The position numbers were made by a program, and so were the translations under genes. This document shows positions 8,633-17,131 of a DNA stretch of 38,452 nucleotides, piece by piece. Source of the stretch: Elusimicrobiota bacterium (GTDB taxonomy: Bacteria > CAYTYR01 > UBA6262); the NCBI GenBank assembly GCA_003153935.1, contig PMCA01000017.1, forward strand, positions 33,655 to 72,106. Direction: 5' to 3'. Numbering within the stretch: position 1 is the first letter of the stretch; each line of letters begins with the position of its first letter. The notes under the pieces were generated by a model. That model saw only the letters and a program-made list of their open reading frames with translations, had not been told where the DNA came from and searched no databases.

Positions 8633-10507
8633 ATGAAAAACGTAATTAAATTTGGCCTAATTCTGAGTTTCCTGTTATGCACCTTAAATATCGCTTCTTT
8701 AACGGCCGTGGCCGCGGATAGCGCCGCCATACCGGCTATCACCGGCATCAAAGTCAGCAACCTGGATTCCCCGCAAGCGGAAATCCTTATTACGGGTGAT
8801 GCGAATTTTGAGTTTAAGGATTTTAAGGTCGCCAAACCACCGATGATCGTCATAGATATTGCTAACGCGGTTCATAAGGTGGCCAACAAAAGCCAGGTCA
8901 TCGATACAGGAGTAATTAAGACTATCCGGTCCAGCCAGTTCAAGGTGAAACCGGCCAATAGCGTCAGGATCGTGATCGATCTTAAAGAGATGACCACTTA
9001 TGAAGTGACCAAGGGTGAAAAACAAATAATAGTCAAGATCGATCAACCCAATGTCGCAGCAGGAAAGACTGAGCCAGCGGCAGAAGAAGCTAAACCGGCA
9101 GAACCCACTGCTCCGGCAATGGAAGCAGCGGCTCCGGCACCGGTTCCAGTTCCAGTTCCTGTTCCGGCCCCGGTTGTAGAAGCTCCGGCACCAGCACCTG
9201 CTCCGGCACCGGCACCAGCGCCTGCCCCTGTAGTTGAAGCGGCGCCAGCGGCACCGGCACCTGAAGCGGAAGTAAAAGAAGAGGCCGCTCCGGCTGCGAG
9301 CAAGGACCAGACTATCTCTCTGGACTTTAAGGACGCTGATATACATGACGTCCTGAAGATCCTTTCCGTTAAAAGCGGCATCAATATGGTTTACGGCGAT
9401 GACGTTAAGGGTGAGATCACTATCCATTTGGATAAGGTAACTTTCCAGGACGGTCTGAATATAATTTTAAGACTGACCGGGCTGGTATATGATTACATCG
9501 CGCCCAATGTGATGAGGATATCTACTCCTACCAAGATCAAAGAAGAGCAGAACCTTTTCGTGACGCAGACCGGCGTATTTGGCGTTAATTACGCGAAGGC
9601 GGATAATTTGGCGCCGGTTTTGACCTCCTTGTTGAGCGCACAGGGTAAGATACAGACGGACGCCAGGACCAACAGCGTTATCGTCACCGATATACCTGAT
9701 AATATCAAGAAAGTTGTGGATATGCTGAAGATCCTGGATGTGCCGACTCCTCAGGTAATGATCGAAGCGCAGATCGTTTCGGTCAATAAGAACGCCTTAA
9801 GAGAGATCGGCGTGACCTGGAACTTTACCAAAACCTGGAACGCTACTGGAGCCAAACCGTTTTTAGATCCTGCTGGAACAGCTACAGTAGAAGGTAAAAC
9901 TGGTACTGTTGACACCACGCCTTTGAATAACGTGGCAGGCGGTGGATTATTGACCTTAGGTAAAGTGTCCAATAAGGGCGGCGAATGGACTAGCTTACAG
10001 GCTACCCTGAGCGCCATTGAAACCAAGGGCAAAGGGAAGGTCCTGTCCAGCCCTAAGATCGCCACCCTGAATAATCAGGACGCGACCATCCTTTCCGGGC
10101 AAAAAGTGGCTTATACCAGCACCACGACCCAAGCCGCTGGCGGTACCGCTACGACCAACACTTCATTTGTCGATGTTGGTATTAAATTGACGGTAAACCC
10201 GAGTATAAACCTGGATAAGAAGATAACCATGAAGATCCACGCGGAAGTGAGCTCTTTGGGCACGCTGCCTCCTGGGTCTAACGCGCCTTTACCGCCGATC
10301 GAAACTCGTTCGGCTGATACCAATGTGCTGGCCGCGGATGGTGAAACCCTGGTAATCGGTGGATTGATCGATGAACAAACCACGGAGTCTCTCTCCAGGA
10401 TACCGTTCATCGGCGAGATCCCCATCATCGGTGAATTGTTCACCCACCGGCAGAAAAATAATATCAAGACCGAATTGCTGGTGTTCATTACCCCGCACAT
10501 AATGTAG
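8633..10507 (+). CDS. pilQ: Type IV pilus secretin PilQ
   Basis: PilQ is the outer-membrane secretin through which the pilus exits. From the ATG at 8633 it has 624 residues. These are a signal peptide (to about residue 28, ending AVAA), an AMIN domain (about 35-138) for peptidoglycan binding, a long Pro/Ala/Val linker (about 145-225), an STN domain (about 230-300; ISLDFKDADIHDVLKIL), an N1 domain (about 310-370) and the secretin barrel (about 380-624). The barrel carries VPFIGEIPIIGELF-like and TELLVFITPHI signatures near its end. A GTG at 8621 is in frame but touches the GAGAGGAG ribosome-binding site (8612-8619), so 8633 is preferred, though the spacing there is rather long. A hairpin terminator follows the stop. 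Confidence 0.95.
   Translation: MKNVIKFGLILSFLLCTLNIASLTAVAADSAAIPAITGIKVSNLDSPQAEILITGDANFEFKDFKVAKPPMIVIDIANAVHKVANKSQVIDTGVIKTIRSSQFKVKPANSVRIVIDLKEMTTYEVTKGEKQIIVKIDQPNVAAGKTEPAAEEAKPAEPTAPAMEAAAPAPVPVPVPVPAPVVEAPAPAPAPAPAPAPAPVVEAAPAAPAPEAEVKEEAAPAASKDQTISLDFKDADIHDVLKILSVKSGINMVYGDDVKGEITIHLDKVTFQDGLNIILRLTGLVYDYIAPNVMRISTPTKIKEEQNLFVTQTGVFGVNYAKADNLAPVLTSLLSAQGKIQTDARTNSVIVTDIPDNIKKVVDMLKILDVPTPQVMIEAQIVSVNKNALREIGVTWNFTKTWNATGAKPFLDPAGTATVEGKTGTVDTTPLNNVAGGGLLTLGKVSNKGGEWTSLQATLSAIETKGKGKVLSSPKIATLNNQDATILSGQKVAYTSTTTQAAGGTATTNTSFVDVGIKLTVNPSINLDKKITMKIHAEVSSLGTLPPGSNAPLPPIETRSADTNVLAADGETLVIGGLIDEQTTESLSRIPFIGEIPIIGELFTHRQKNNIKTELLVFITPHIM
9067..9300 (+). repeat. Pro/Ala/Val-rich linker repeat in pilQ
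   Basis: The stretch encodes alternating Pro-Ala and Pro-Val dipeptides interspersed with Glu, between the AMIN and STN domains of PilQ. It is about 78 codons long and resembles the shorter repeat in pilP. It is a linker with no catalytic content. Confidence 0.8.
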
Positions 10508-10532
10508 TTTAAGGTTATTGGTTAACGGCATT

Positions 10533-10575
10533 AAAAGCGCGAGTTTAGGTTTTGAAACCTAAATTCGCGCTTTTT
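10533..10575 (+). terminator. Rho-independent terminator after pilQ
   Basis: Arms 10533-10552 and 10555-10574 form a 20-bp stem closed by a very short nominal loop (TG; the real loop would open a pair or two). The only imperfection is one G-U pair. The descending arm ends in TTTTT. It starts 26 bp after the pilQ stop and ends 16 bp before the next ATG. Confidence 0.85.
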
Positions 10576-10590
10576 AAACTGAGGTAAATC

Positions 10591-11184
10591 ATGGATGATA
10601 AAATAAAAGCCCTATATGATACCGCCCTGGAACACTACCGGAATAATTTCCTCGACTTGAGCATCAAGGAATTTAAGACCGTACTAACCGCCGAACCCAA
10701 AAATGTGCCGGCGCGCATACAGCTTTGTCAGGCCCTGGAAAAGAAGGGTACGGTGGACCAGGAAAGGGCGTTTTATATTTTAGCGCTTAACGAAGCCAAG
10801 CTGGCGCTGAAAATGTCAACGGGCCTCAACAAACAACTCCATCAGCAAATGATAAATCTTTATGATAAATGCGGGCAACTGGACATAGCCATCAGGGAAT
10901 ATAAGAAAATGCTCCAGGATGAACCCGACAATGCCTTTTACCAGGAATGCCTTAAACAAATAATGGCCATTTCCGCTCTAAAAGTCATACCCGTAGCTTC
11001 GGAAGAGAAGATCGGTAGAAGCAAACTGATAATGTGGATCTTGATCGTCTTTGTCGGCGGAGAGATCCTGTTGGGTATATTTATTAAAAACAAGGTGCAT
11101 ATCTTTATCGGCGCCGCGATCTTAGTCATTTATCTTATCTATCGGGCGCTTGATTATCTCCAGTCCAAGCCGGATAAATGGTAA
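10591..11184 (+). CDS. TPR protein with C-terminal membrane segments
   Basis: This 197-residue protein has TPR-like helices over about residues 1-125 (ALEHYRNNFLDLSIKEFKTV, and further on LDIAIREYKKMLQDEPDN). Two adjacent hydrophobic segments follow at about 146-166 and 170-186, so the TPR domain should face the cytoplasm as a tail-anchored unit. The start has a GAGGT ribosome-binding site (10581-10585). It overlaps the following O-antigen-ligase-like gene by seven bases, which points to co-translation and a possible shared complex. I do not recognise a named family and no enzymatic motif is visible. Confidence 0.65.
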   Translation: MDDKIKALYDTALEHYRNNFLDLSIKEFKTVLTAEPKNVPARIQLCQALEKKGTVDQERAFYILALNEAKLALKMSTGLNKQLHQQMINLYDKCGQLDIAIREYKKMLQDEPDNAFYQECLKQIMAISALKVIPVASEEKIGRSKLIMWILIVFVGGEILLGIFIKNKVHIFIGAAILVIYLIYRALDYLQSKPDKW

Positions 11185-12857
11185 TAATTGACCATGTACT
11201 GATATGGTTGTTCTATCTGCTGGCAGCATTACCGCCGCTATTCAGCGGCAGTTGGGACCTGTGGACGCTCTGCCTGATCCATTTCCTGACCTTGCTGCTG
11301 GTATTTTTTTTCTGCTGGCTACGGGTGCGCCGGCATGACCGTATTTCCCTGACTTATACCGCCAGTGATCCATATTTCCTGGTTTTTCTCGCTATCTGCT
11401 TCCTTTCTTATTTATTTTCACCCAACCGTTTCAACAGCCGTAACGAACTGTTTAACCAGATAAATTACTATTTGCTATTTTACCTGGCTTTGAACCTGCT
11501 GGATTCTGATTTCCGCCGGACCGGTTTCCGTTATCTCCTTTACCCTATAAGTGCTTTTATCGGCTTGTTAGCGGTCAAACAAGCCTGGGCTCACCAGATG
11601 GCTGTTGGCACATTGCTTAACCCTAATATTCTCGCCGGATATATAATAGCGATTGTTCCTCTGCTCCTGGCCGATCTGCAGGCGGGCGAGGCAGGAACAG
11701 GGCGGGAGCGGGTTATTTATGCCGGGAAGGCGGGCTTGCTTGTGTTGTTGCTGGTGGTCTTAGCGCTGACCCATTCCTTTGGCGGATGGTTAAGCTTATT
11801 CCTGGCCTTAATATTTTTCCTGTGGTTGCAAGATAAGTACGCGTTGACGGAGACCTCGGCTGGTTACCGGTTGGCAACTTATGCCGGATTGGGAGTCATA
11901 GGCGCTGCTCTTTTGTATTTCGCCGTGATGAAAATGAATGAACCCGGGGTCCTGAATCGCCTGGATTGGTGGGCCGGCGCCTGGAAGATCGTAAAGCAAT
12001 ATCCCATTCTGGGTGTCGGGTTAGGCAATTTTGATACGCTCTATCTCCGGTATAAGACCGGCGAGCTAAATTCCCTATACGCCCATAATCACTTCCTGCA
12101 ATTATGGTGCGAAGTCGGCCTAATAGGCGTAGTGGCGTTGCTGGGCGGTATCTATCAATCATTAAAGGGTTTTATGGCAAATTTGACGGGTTTGCCGCGT
12201 TCTGGTAAGATTCTAACGATAGGAGTGGCCTGCAGTTTAACGGCTATGCTGCTTAATTCCCTGGTTGATTACAGCTTGTACATCCCGGCGGTGGCTATCC
12301 TGTTCTGGATCTTGCTGGGTTACGGCCAGTCCGCCTTGCCCCGGCGTACGATCACGCTGAAAAGAAACTGGGGACTGTTGATCGCTTTTTCCGCCCTGAT
12401 GGTCTGGGCCGGGATAAGTTTCGTGAATACTTTCTGGGCCAGCCAAAGGTACATGGCAGGTACGGATTATTTGCATAACGGCCAATTAACCCTGGCGGAA
12501 GCCAATCTGCTGGAGTCCATTAAGCTTGATCCTCTCAACGCGCAAACTTACGCTTTTTTATCCGAGGTATATAAACAAGAACGGCAACCGGGTACGGCGG
12601 TGCATTACTTGCAGGAAGCGATAAAACTTAACCCTAACTATGGTCCTTTCCATCACAATCTGGCCTGGCTTTACTCACAACAGGGCGACCCGCCGGGGGC
12701 TATCAGGGAAGCTCAATCCGCCGTTGCTTGCCATCCCCATAAGGCGCTTTACCACTACTCATTGGGAATTTTCTATAAGGAAAACGGTTTGACACAGCCC
12801 GCGCAAAAGGAATTCCAGGAAGCACAGGATCTGGCCCAGAATGTCTATAATAAATAA
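11178..12857 (+). CDS. O-antigen ligase/polymerase-like membrane protein with C-terminal TPRs
   Basis: This 559-residue protein has an N-terminal polytopic membrane region (about 1-425, roughly ten to twelve hydrophobic segments) and a C-terminal TPR domain (about 430-559; repeat ends IKLDPLNAQTYAFLSEVY and IKLNPNYGPFHHNLAWLY). The membrane part carries signatures of the Wzy/WaaL O-antigen ligase family (PF04932-type). These are NPNILAGYI in a membrane helix and GVGLGNFDTLYLRYK followed by YAHNHFLQLWCEVGLIG in the large periplasmic loop, with His303 as the conserved histidine. The family transfers or polymerises lipid-linked glycans at the periplasmic face. Whether this is a ligase, a polymerase or a protein O-glycosylase cannot be decided. 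Its end overlaps the next, related gene by 17 bp. Confidence 0.8.
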   Translation: MVIIDHVLIWLFYLLAALPPLFSGSWDLWTLCLIHFLTLLLVFFFCWLRVRRHDRISLTYTASDPYFLVFLAICFLSYLFSPNRFNSRNELFNQINYYLLFYLALNLLDSDFRRTGFRYLLYPISAFIGLLAVKQAWAHQMAVGTLLNPNILAGYIIAIVPLLLADLQAGEAGTGRERVIYAGKAGLLVLLLVVLALTHSFGGWLSLFLALIFFLWLQDKYALTETSAGYRLATYAGLGVIGAALLYFAVMKMNEPGVLNRLDWWAGAWKIVKQYPILGVGLGNFDTLYLRYKTGELNSLYAHNHFLQLWCEVGLIGVVALLGGIYQSLKGFMANLTGLPRSGKILTIGVACSLTAMLLNSLVDYSLYIPAVAILFWILLGYGQSALPRRTITLKRNWGLLIAFSALMVWAGISFVNTFWASQRYMAGTDYLHNGQLTLAEANLLESIKLDPLNAQTYAFLSEVYKQERQPGTAVHYLQEAIKLNPNYGPFHHNLAWLYSQQGDPPGAIREAQSAVACHPHKALYHYSLGIFYKENGLTQPAQKEFQEAQDLAQNVYNK

Positions 12858-14958
12858 TCTTTTTCTATTCATATTTTTATATTTGCCGCTGGTTAACGGC
12901 GGCAAAGGGTTCGGCGCGTTTGCCGCCACTACCTTCCTGGTGACGGGAGTCTGTCTGCTGGTCTTTTGGCGTCGGACAGCGGATACCGGAGTGGTGATCC
13001 CGAAAATTAAAACCCTGCATTATTTGGTGGCGGGGTTTCTGCTGTGGGCCCTGGTCAGTTTATCCGGGACCATTTACCTCCATGGTTCCCTCATCGAATT
13101 ATTCAGGCTGTTAAGTTACGCGGTATTTTTTTATTTATTATTGTTTTCGGCGGGAACCAGTCAGGAAAAGTTCGCAGTTTTTATTAAGCAGGCCGCCGGC
13201 CTGTTGGCGATAATGGCGACGGTGGAAGCTATCGTCGTCTGGACACAGTATTTTCTGGCGGTGCCGCGTTTTGGCACTGTTCCCAATCAAAACCTGGCGG
13301 CGGCGTATATTTTGCTGGGCTTCACCGCCGGACTGGGTTATTTCCTGTTCGCTCCCCGGAACAGGCATCTGCCGAACTGGTTGATCCCCGGCTGGCTGTC
13401 CTTAATGACCGCCACAATATTTGTCTCTCATTCCCGCGGGGTGGTCCTGGCGCTGATCCTGGTAGCGGCGCTCATGCTGGGCTTGAAATACGGGAAAAAG
13501 GGCTGGTTAGTGGTGATCGCGGGGGGGGTCGTGCTTTTACTAATGCTGCCACCAGGTAAGCTTGATGACCTGATAAAACTCAGCACCCAGGATGGTTACC
13601 GTCGAATATATATTTGGCAAAGTGCCTGGAATATGATCAATGCCCGGCCCTGGTTCGGCTGGGGAATGGGAAATTTCGGCCTGGTTTATCCCCGTTATAA
13701 TTTGCCCAGTATGGAAACAATTTTGCATTTCGGCAAGGTGACTCGTTTTGCGCATAATGAAATACTACAGGTGAACGCGGAAATGGGTTGGCCCGCCGGC
13801 ATTTTGTTCGTGGCGATTATTATTTTCGTTCTCCGCCAGGGACAAGGTATATTCCGGGAAAAGACGGTGGTATGGTACCGGGTGGTAAGTTTTACCGCAC
13901 TGGCCGGTATTATCTTACACAGCCTGGTGGATTTTAACCTGCATTTACCGGCTATTGCCCTGCCAGCTCTTTTCTTCGCCGCAGTTCTGATCATCACTAA
14001 TCCGCGCACCCGCTACACAACCATAACCTATCCGCGCTACCTGAAAGTCACCATCAGTACAGTCTGCCTGGCCATACTACTGGCCGTTTGTTCGTTTTTC
14101 TCCGCCTTCCTGCTCAACCAGTGGGCGGACCGGATGAACAACGCCCGGCCGGCGCGCAAAGCCGAGGTCATCGCCGCCTATAAAAAGGCTATTAAGCTTA
14201 ATCCCTTTGACAGTTATTACCACCAGAAATTGGCCAGGATCTATGCGCATGATTATAACCAGGAGGGAAATGTTTACGCCGGCGCCCTGGCTATACTGGA
14301 ATACCAAAGAGGCATTCTTTTAAACCCGGAAGAGCAGGATTTTTATGAGGAGCTTTTTTATTTGTTCTACCAGATGGGTTATCCCCTGGCCAAGATCGAG
14401 GAATATTATTTTATGGCCAGGCGTTGTAACCCCTATGACGTTAAAATGATGACTAATATGGCCTTGATTTATTTTAACCACGGTAAACTGCCTGGAGCTG
14501 CCGCGCTTTTGGAGAAAGCCATAGGAATTGAGCCCAATTACCTGCCGGCTTATTACTATCTGGGATTGACCAAAGAGACCCTCGGACAAAAGCAGGGGGC
14601 GGAAATAATCTACCGGAAGTTAGTCGAAATAAATGACCTGGGATTGGCCAAGTTCGCCCAAAGTGATTATGAATTGAAAGCGCTGGAAGTCCCGCTGGCG
14701 GAAGTCTATCAGAAGCTGGGAACTATATATATCGGCGAGAAGAAGTACGAGGCGGCCGTAGCCAGCTTCAGCCAGGCCGTAAAACTGAATCCCCTCAATG
14801 CCACCCTGCATAACAGCCTGGCCGGCGCGTATTTCAGCCTGGGCCAGTACCAGCCGGCCCTGCGGGAGGCGCAAACCGCGTTAAAGCTGGATCCGCAAAA
14901 CAAAGGCGTACAAAAAAACCTGGCCCTATGCCTGGCCGCTATGAAAATATCAGAATAA
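12841..14958 (+). CDS. Second O-antigen ligase/polymerase-like protein with C-terminal TPRs
   Basis: The 705-residue product has the same architecture as the preceding protein. A polytopic membrane region (about 1-425) contains NQNLAAAYILLGF and GWGMGNFGLVYPRY, then FAHNEILQVNAEMGWPAG with His305 at the conserved position. A longer TPR domain follows (about 435-705; LEKAIGIEPNYLPAYYYLGL, and near the end SQAVKLNPLNATLHNSLAGA). The two genes look like a diverged tandem duplication or a functional pair, such as ligase plus polymerase. Translation probably couples to the upstream gene through the 17-bp overlap. The region after the stop has no clear terminator. The periplasmic or cytoplasmic side of the TPR domain is not obvious from the sequence. 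Confidence 0.8.
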   Translation: MSIINNLFLFIFLYLPLVNGGKGFGAFAATTFLVTGVCLLVFWRRTADTGVVIPKIKTLHYLVAGFLLWALVSLSGTIYLHGSLIELFRLLSYAVFFYLLLFSAGTSQEKFAVFIKQAAGLLAIMATVEAIVVWTQYFLAVPRFGTVPNQNLAAAYILLGFTAGLGYFLFAPRNRHLPNWLIPGWLSLMTATIFVSHSRGVVLALILVAALMLGLKYGKKGWLVVIAGGVVLLLMLPPGKLDDLIKLSTQDGYRRIYIWQSAWNMINARPWFGWGMGNFGLVYPRYNLPSMETILHFGKVTRFAHNEILQVNAEMGWPAGILFVAIIIFVLRQGQGIFREKTVVWYRVVSFTALAGIILHSLVDFNLHLPAIALPALFFAAVLIITNPRTRYTTITYPRYLKVTISTVCLAILLAVCSFFSAFLLNQWADRMNNARPARKAEVIAAYKKAIKLNPFDSYYHQKLARIYAHDYNQEGNVYAGALAILEYQRGILLNPEEQDFYEELFYLFYQMGYPLAKIEEYYFMARRCNPYDVKMMTNMALIYFNHGKLPGAAALLEKAIGIEPNYLPAYYYLGLTKETLGQKQGAEIIYRKLVEINDLGLAKFAQSDYELKALEVPLAEVYQKLGTIYIGEKKYEAAVASFSQAVKLNPLNATLHNSLAGAYFSLGQYQPALREAQTALKLDPQNKGVQKNLALCLAAMKISE

Positions 14959-15022
14959 TAACCTCTCCTCCCGCGACTCCAAACAACCGGATATTAAGGC
15001 GAATTTTAGGCCTAATAATTTC
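14959..15022. other. Short intergenic stretch upstream of the operon promoter
   Basis: This is one of the two longest stretches between genes (with 5628-5725), yet still short. It is AT-rich and contains the inverted repeat TTAGGCCTAA (15006-15015), too short and without a T-run to be a terminator. No convincing terminator for the O-antigen-ligase operon is visible. Confidence 0.4.
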
Positions 15023-15052
15023 TTGCTATTTGGGGTTTAAGTCGTATATAAT
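15023..15052 (+). promoter_or_regulatory. Probable promoter of the surface-polysaccharide operon
   Basis: TTGCTA (15023-15028) and a perfect TATAAT (15047-15052) are separated by 18 bp. Transcription would begin near 15058-15060, which lies at or just past the first in-frame ATG (15056) and so favours the downstream ATG at 15086. No other convincing promoter was seen before the right edge of the window. Confidence 0.65.
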
Positions 15053-15056
15053 AAAA

Positions 15057-15069
15057 TGATAAGTTATCA
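15057..15069. promoter_or_regulatory. Candidate operator: 13-bp palindrome at the transcription start
   Basis: TGATAA-G-TTATCA is a perfect inverted repeat (6-1-6) located exactly where transcription from the 15023-15052 promoter should begin. A repressor site is possible. No regulator gene lies in the window and chance occurrence in AT-rich DNA cannot be excluded. Confidence 0.3.
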
Positions 15070-15076
15070 AAAATAT

Positions 15077-15081
15077 GGGGA
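15077..15081 (+). promoter_or_regulatory. Ribosome-binding site deciding the 15086 start
   Basis: GGGGA sits four bases before ATG 15086, whereas the upstream ATG 15056 has no purine-rich site and would lie at or before the predicted transcript start. Confidence 0.55.
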
Positions 15082-15085
15082 AAAT

Positions 15086-15961
15086 ATGGCAGAAAAACCG
15101 GCGGCTTGCCAGCTCTGTTCTTCCTTGGACCTGGTAGACATGTTCCTGATCGACCAGATACAGCTAAAACGGTGCCGTCATTGCGGGCTGGTTTTTGTTT
15201 TTCCCTTGCCTGCCGACGAAGAATTGCGGACCGGCTACCAGCAAAAATATTTCCAGAGCGGGGACCCGTTGCATTGGGGTTATGAGAATTACCTGGCTAT
15301 GGACGGGGAAAACCGGCAAACGGCGGAGCGGCGCCTGGGTATCCTTACTGGTTTTTTACGGGGCGGCAGCTTGTTAGAAGTGGGTTGCGCCACGGGGCTT
15401 TTTATGCAGGCGGCCCAAGCCAAAGGATTCGCGGCCAAAGGGGTAGAGATATCCGATTTTGCCGCCGCGCACGGACGGGAAAATTATAAACTGGATATCT
15501 TTACCGGGATATTGCGCGACGCTCGTTTCGCCGACGCCAGTTTTGACGCTGTGGCGATGTGGGACGTTTTGGAACACGTTCCGGCTCCTTTGCGTGATTT
15601 GGAAGAAGTGGCCCGTGTCCTTAAGTCGGGCGGTTATCTTTTCCTGACCGTTCCGAATATAAATTCTTTCTGGGCCAGGATCATGGGGAAAAACTGGTTC
15701 GGTTTCACCAAGATCCGGGAACATCTTTTTTATTATAATCGCCGTACTATAACCCAGGCCCTGTCGCAAAGCGGGTTCAATGTGGTCCGGATCAAATCCA
15801 GCCCGTTCCTGGTGACGCTTAAGTTCCTCAGCGATAAAATGGGCCGGTATAGCCGGTTGCTTTCCGGCTGGTCGGGGAAAGTACTGAAAGTCTGCCGTTT
15901 AGAGAACAAAAAAGTTAATTTCCAATACATCGACATGTTGGTAGTGGCGCGCAAGCGCTAA
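15086..15961 (+). CDS. Zn-ribbon class I SAM-dependent methyltransferase
   Basis: From ATG 15086 the protein has 291 residues. The N-terminus is a zinc-ribbon-like element with cysteines at 8, 11, 30 and 33 (CQLC...CRHC). A Rossmann-fold methyltransferase follows, with motif I LLEVGCATGLFMQAA and the post-motif pattern WDVLEHVPAPLRDLEEV, then LKSGGYLFLTVPN. This two-part layout is common in methyltransferases of O-antigen and secondary-metabolite clusters that act on sugars or lipid-linked glycans, but the substrate is not predictable. It is the first gene of the polysaccharide operon and lies 14 bp before a glycosyltransferase gene. The ATG at 15056 would add ten residues and is considered less likely. 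Confidence 0.8.
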   Translation: MAEKPAACQLCSSLDLVDMFLIDQIQLKRCRHCGLVFVFPLPADEELRTGYQQKYFQSGDPLHWGYENYLAMDGENRQTAERRLGILTGFLRGGSLLEVGCATGLFMQAAQAKGFAAKGVEISDFAAAHGRENYKLDIFTGILRDARFADASFDAVAMWDVLEHVPAPLRDLEEVARVLKSGGYLFLTVPNINSFWARIMGKNWFGFTKIREHLFYYNRRTITQALSQSGFNVVRIKSSPFLVTLKFLSDKMGRYSRLLSGWSGKVLKVCRLENKKVNFQYIDMLVVARKR

Positions 15962-15975
15962 GAATTGATGGGAAT

Positions 15976-17130
15976 ATGAACAATACCAGACTGATCATGC
16001 TGATCGCCAGGTTCCACCCCGTCGTGGGTGGTACGGAGAAACAGGCTTTAGCCCTGGCCGGGCAGCTGCAGGAGAACGGTCTGGGCGTCCAGGTGCTGAC
16101 CGCTCGCTTAAAAGGGTTGCCGAAGCAAGAAACAATTAAGGGCGTCCAGGTCAGGCGTTTGTTTTCCGCGGGAGCGGGATTCCTGGGAACCTGGACCTTC
16201 ATGATAAGTTCTTTTCTTTATCTGACCCTCAACCGAAAGAATTATGACCTGATACAGGTTTTCCTGGCCGGATCGCCGGCCATCAGCGCGAAGTTTGCCT
16301 GGAAGATGATCGGAAAAAAAGTTGTCCTGAAGCTGGGCGGCGCGGGTCCCACCGGCGATGTCGGCACTGCGGTCAGGACCGGATGGGGTAAGCGTAAATT
16401 AAATTATTTACGGACGGGGATCGCGGCCTATGTGGTACCGACCCGGGAGATCGCCAGGGAGATTACCGATTACGGTTTCCCCGAGAACAAGATCCGGCAC
16501 ATTGCCAACGGCGTGGATGCCGATCGTTTCCGTCCGGTAAGTTTAGAGGAAAAAGTTGAACTGCGGCGGCAGTTAAAGCTGCCGTGGCGAAAAATAGTCG
16601 CCTGCTCCGGACGATTGGAGCCGGGTAAGGGCATGGAAATCCTGCTGACTGGCTGGGAGAATGTTTATCGGCAATTCCCGGAAGCCCATTTATTGATCCT
16701 GGGTGAGGGTCGCTTAAAACAGGACCTGGCGTGGCGGGTGGCCGGCAGTGAGCTAAGGGAAATTGTTCATTTCCTGGGCCTGATCGAGGAACCGGAAAAG
16801 TATCTGCAATGCTCCGACCTGTTTGTCCTGCCGTCACTGGCGGAGGGTCTGTCCAACGCCTTACTGGAGGCTATGTCCTGTGGGTTACCCGTAGTGGCAA
16901 CGGAGCTGGCAGGTACGAAAGAAGTTATTAACGCTCCCGTGAACGGCTTACTAGCGCGCGCCGGGGACCCGGGAGACCTGGGTGAAAAGATCTGCACGCT
17001 GTTAGACGTTAAAACCGACGGCTCCGCTATGGGCGCAGCAGCCCGGGCCACGGTTCAGTCAGGATATGCAATTAAGTTGATCGCGCAAAAATACGAGACT
17101 CTTTATCAAAATTTATTGAAAGAGGTATAA
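15976..17130 (+). CDS. GT4-family glycosyltransferase
   Basis: This 384-residue GT-B enzyme transfers a sugar from a nucleotide donor, presumably onto a lipid-linked surface glycan at the cytoplasmic face. The N-terminal domain has FHPVVGGTEKQALALA, the glycine-rich acceptor-side loop of GT4 enzymes. The C-terminal domain has NGVDADRFRPV, then SGRLEPGKGMEILL and EGLSNALLEAMSCGLPVV, with the retaining-enzyme EX7E pair at E290 and E298. It clearly resembles the middle domain of the 1052-residue fusion protein downstream (shared GGTE-QA, NGVD--FRPV and ALLEA--CGLP signatures), so the two are paralogues. The sugar and linkage are unknown. Confidence 0.9.
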   Translation: MNNTRLIMLIARFHPVVGGTEKQALALAGQLQENGLGVQVLTARLKGLPKQETIKGVQVRRLFSAGAGFLGTWTFMISSFLYLTLNRKNYDLIQVFLAGSPAISAKFAWKMIGKKVVLKLGGAGPTGDVGTAVRTGWGKRKLNYLRTGIAAYVVPTREIAREITDYGFPENKIRHIANGVDADRFRPVSLEEKVELRRQLKLPWRKIVACSGRLEPGKGMEILLTGWENVYRQFPEAHLLILGEGRLKQDLAWRVAGSELREIVHFLGLIEEPEKYLQCSDLFVLPSLAEGLSNALLEAMSCGLPVVATELAGTKEVINAPVNGLLARAGDPGDLGEKICTLLDVKTDGSAMGAAARATVQSGYAIKLIAQKYETLYQNLLKEV

Positions 17131-17131
17131 A

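Noticed and set aside
8699-9427. Antisense open frame of 242 codons rich in Arg, Cys and Trp
   Set aside because: It is the complement of the Pro/Ala-rich part of pilQ, where GC-rich codon repeats suppress stops; its composition is not protein-like.
15056-15085. Ten-residue N-terminal extension of the first methyltransferase
   Set aside because: The ATG at 15056 would sit at or before the likely transcription start and has no ribosome-binding site; ATG 15086 has GGGGA at the right distance.
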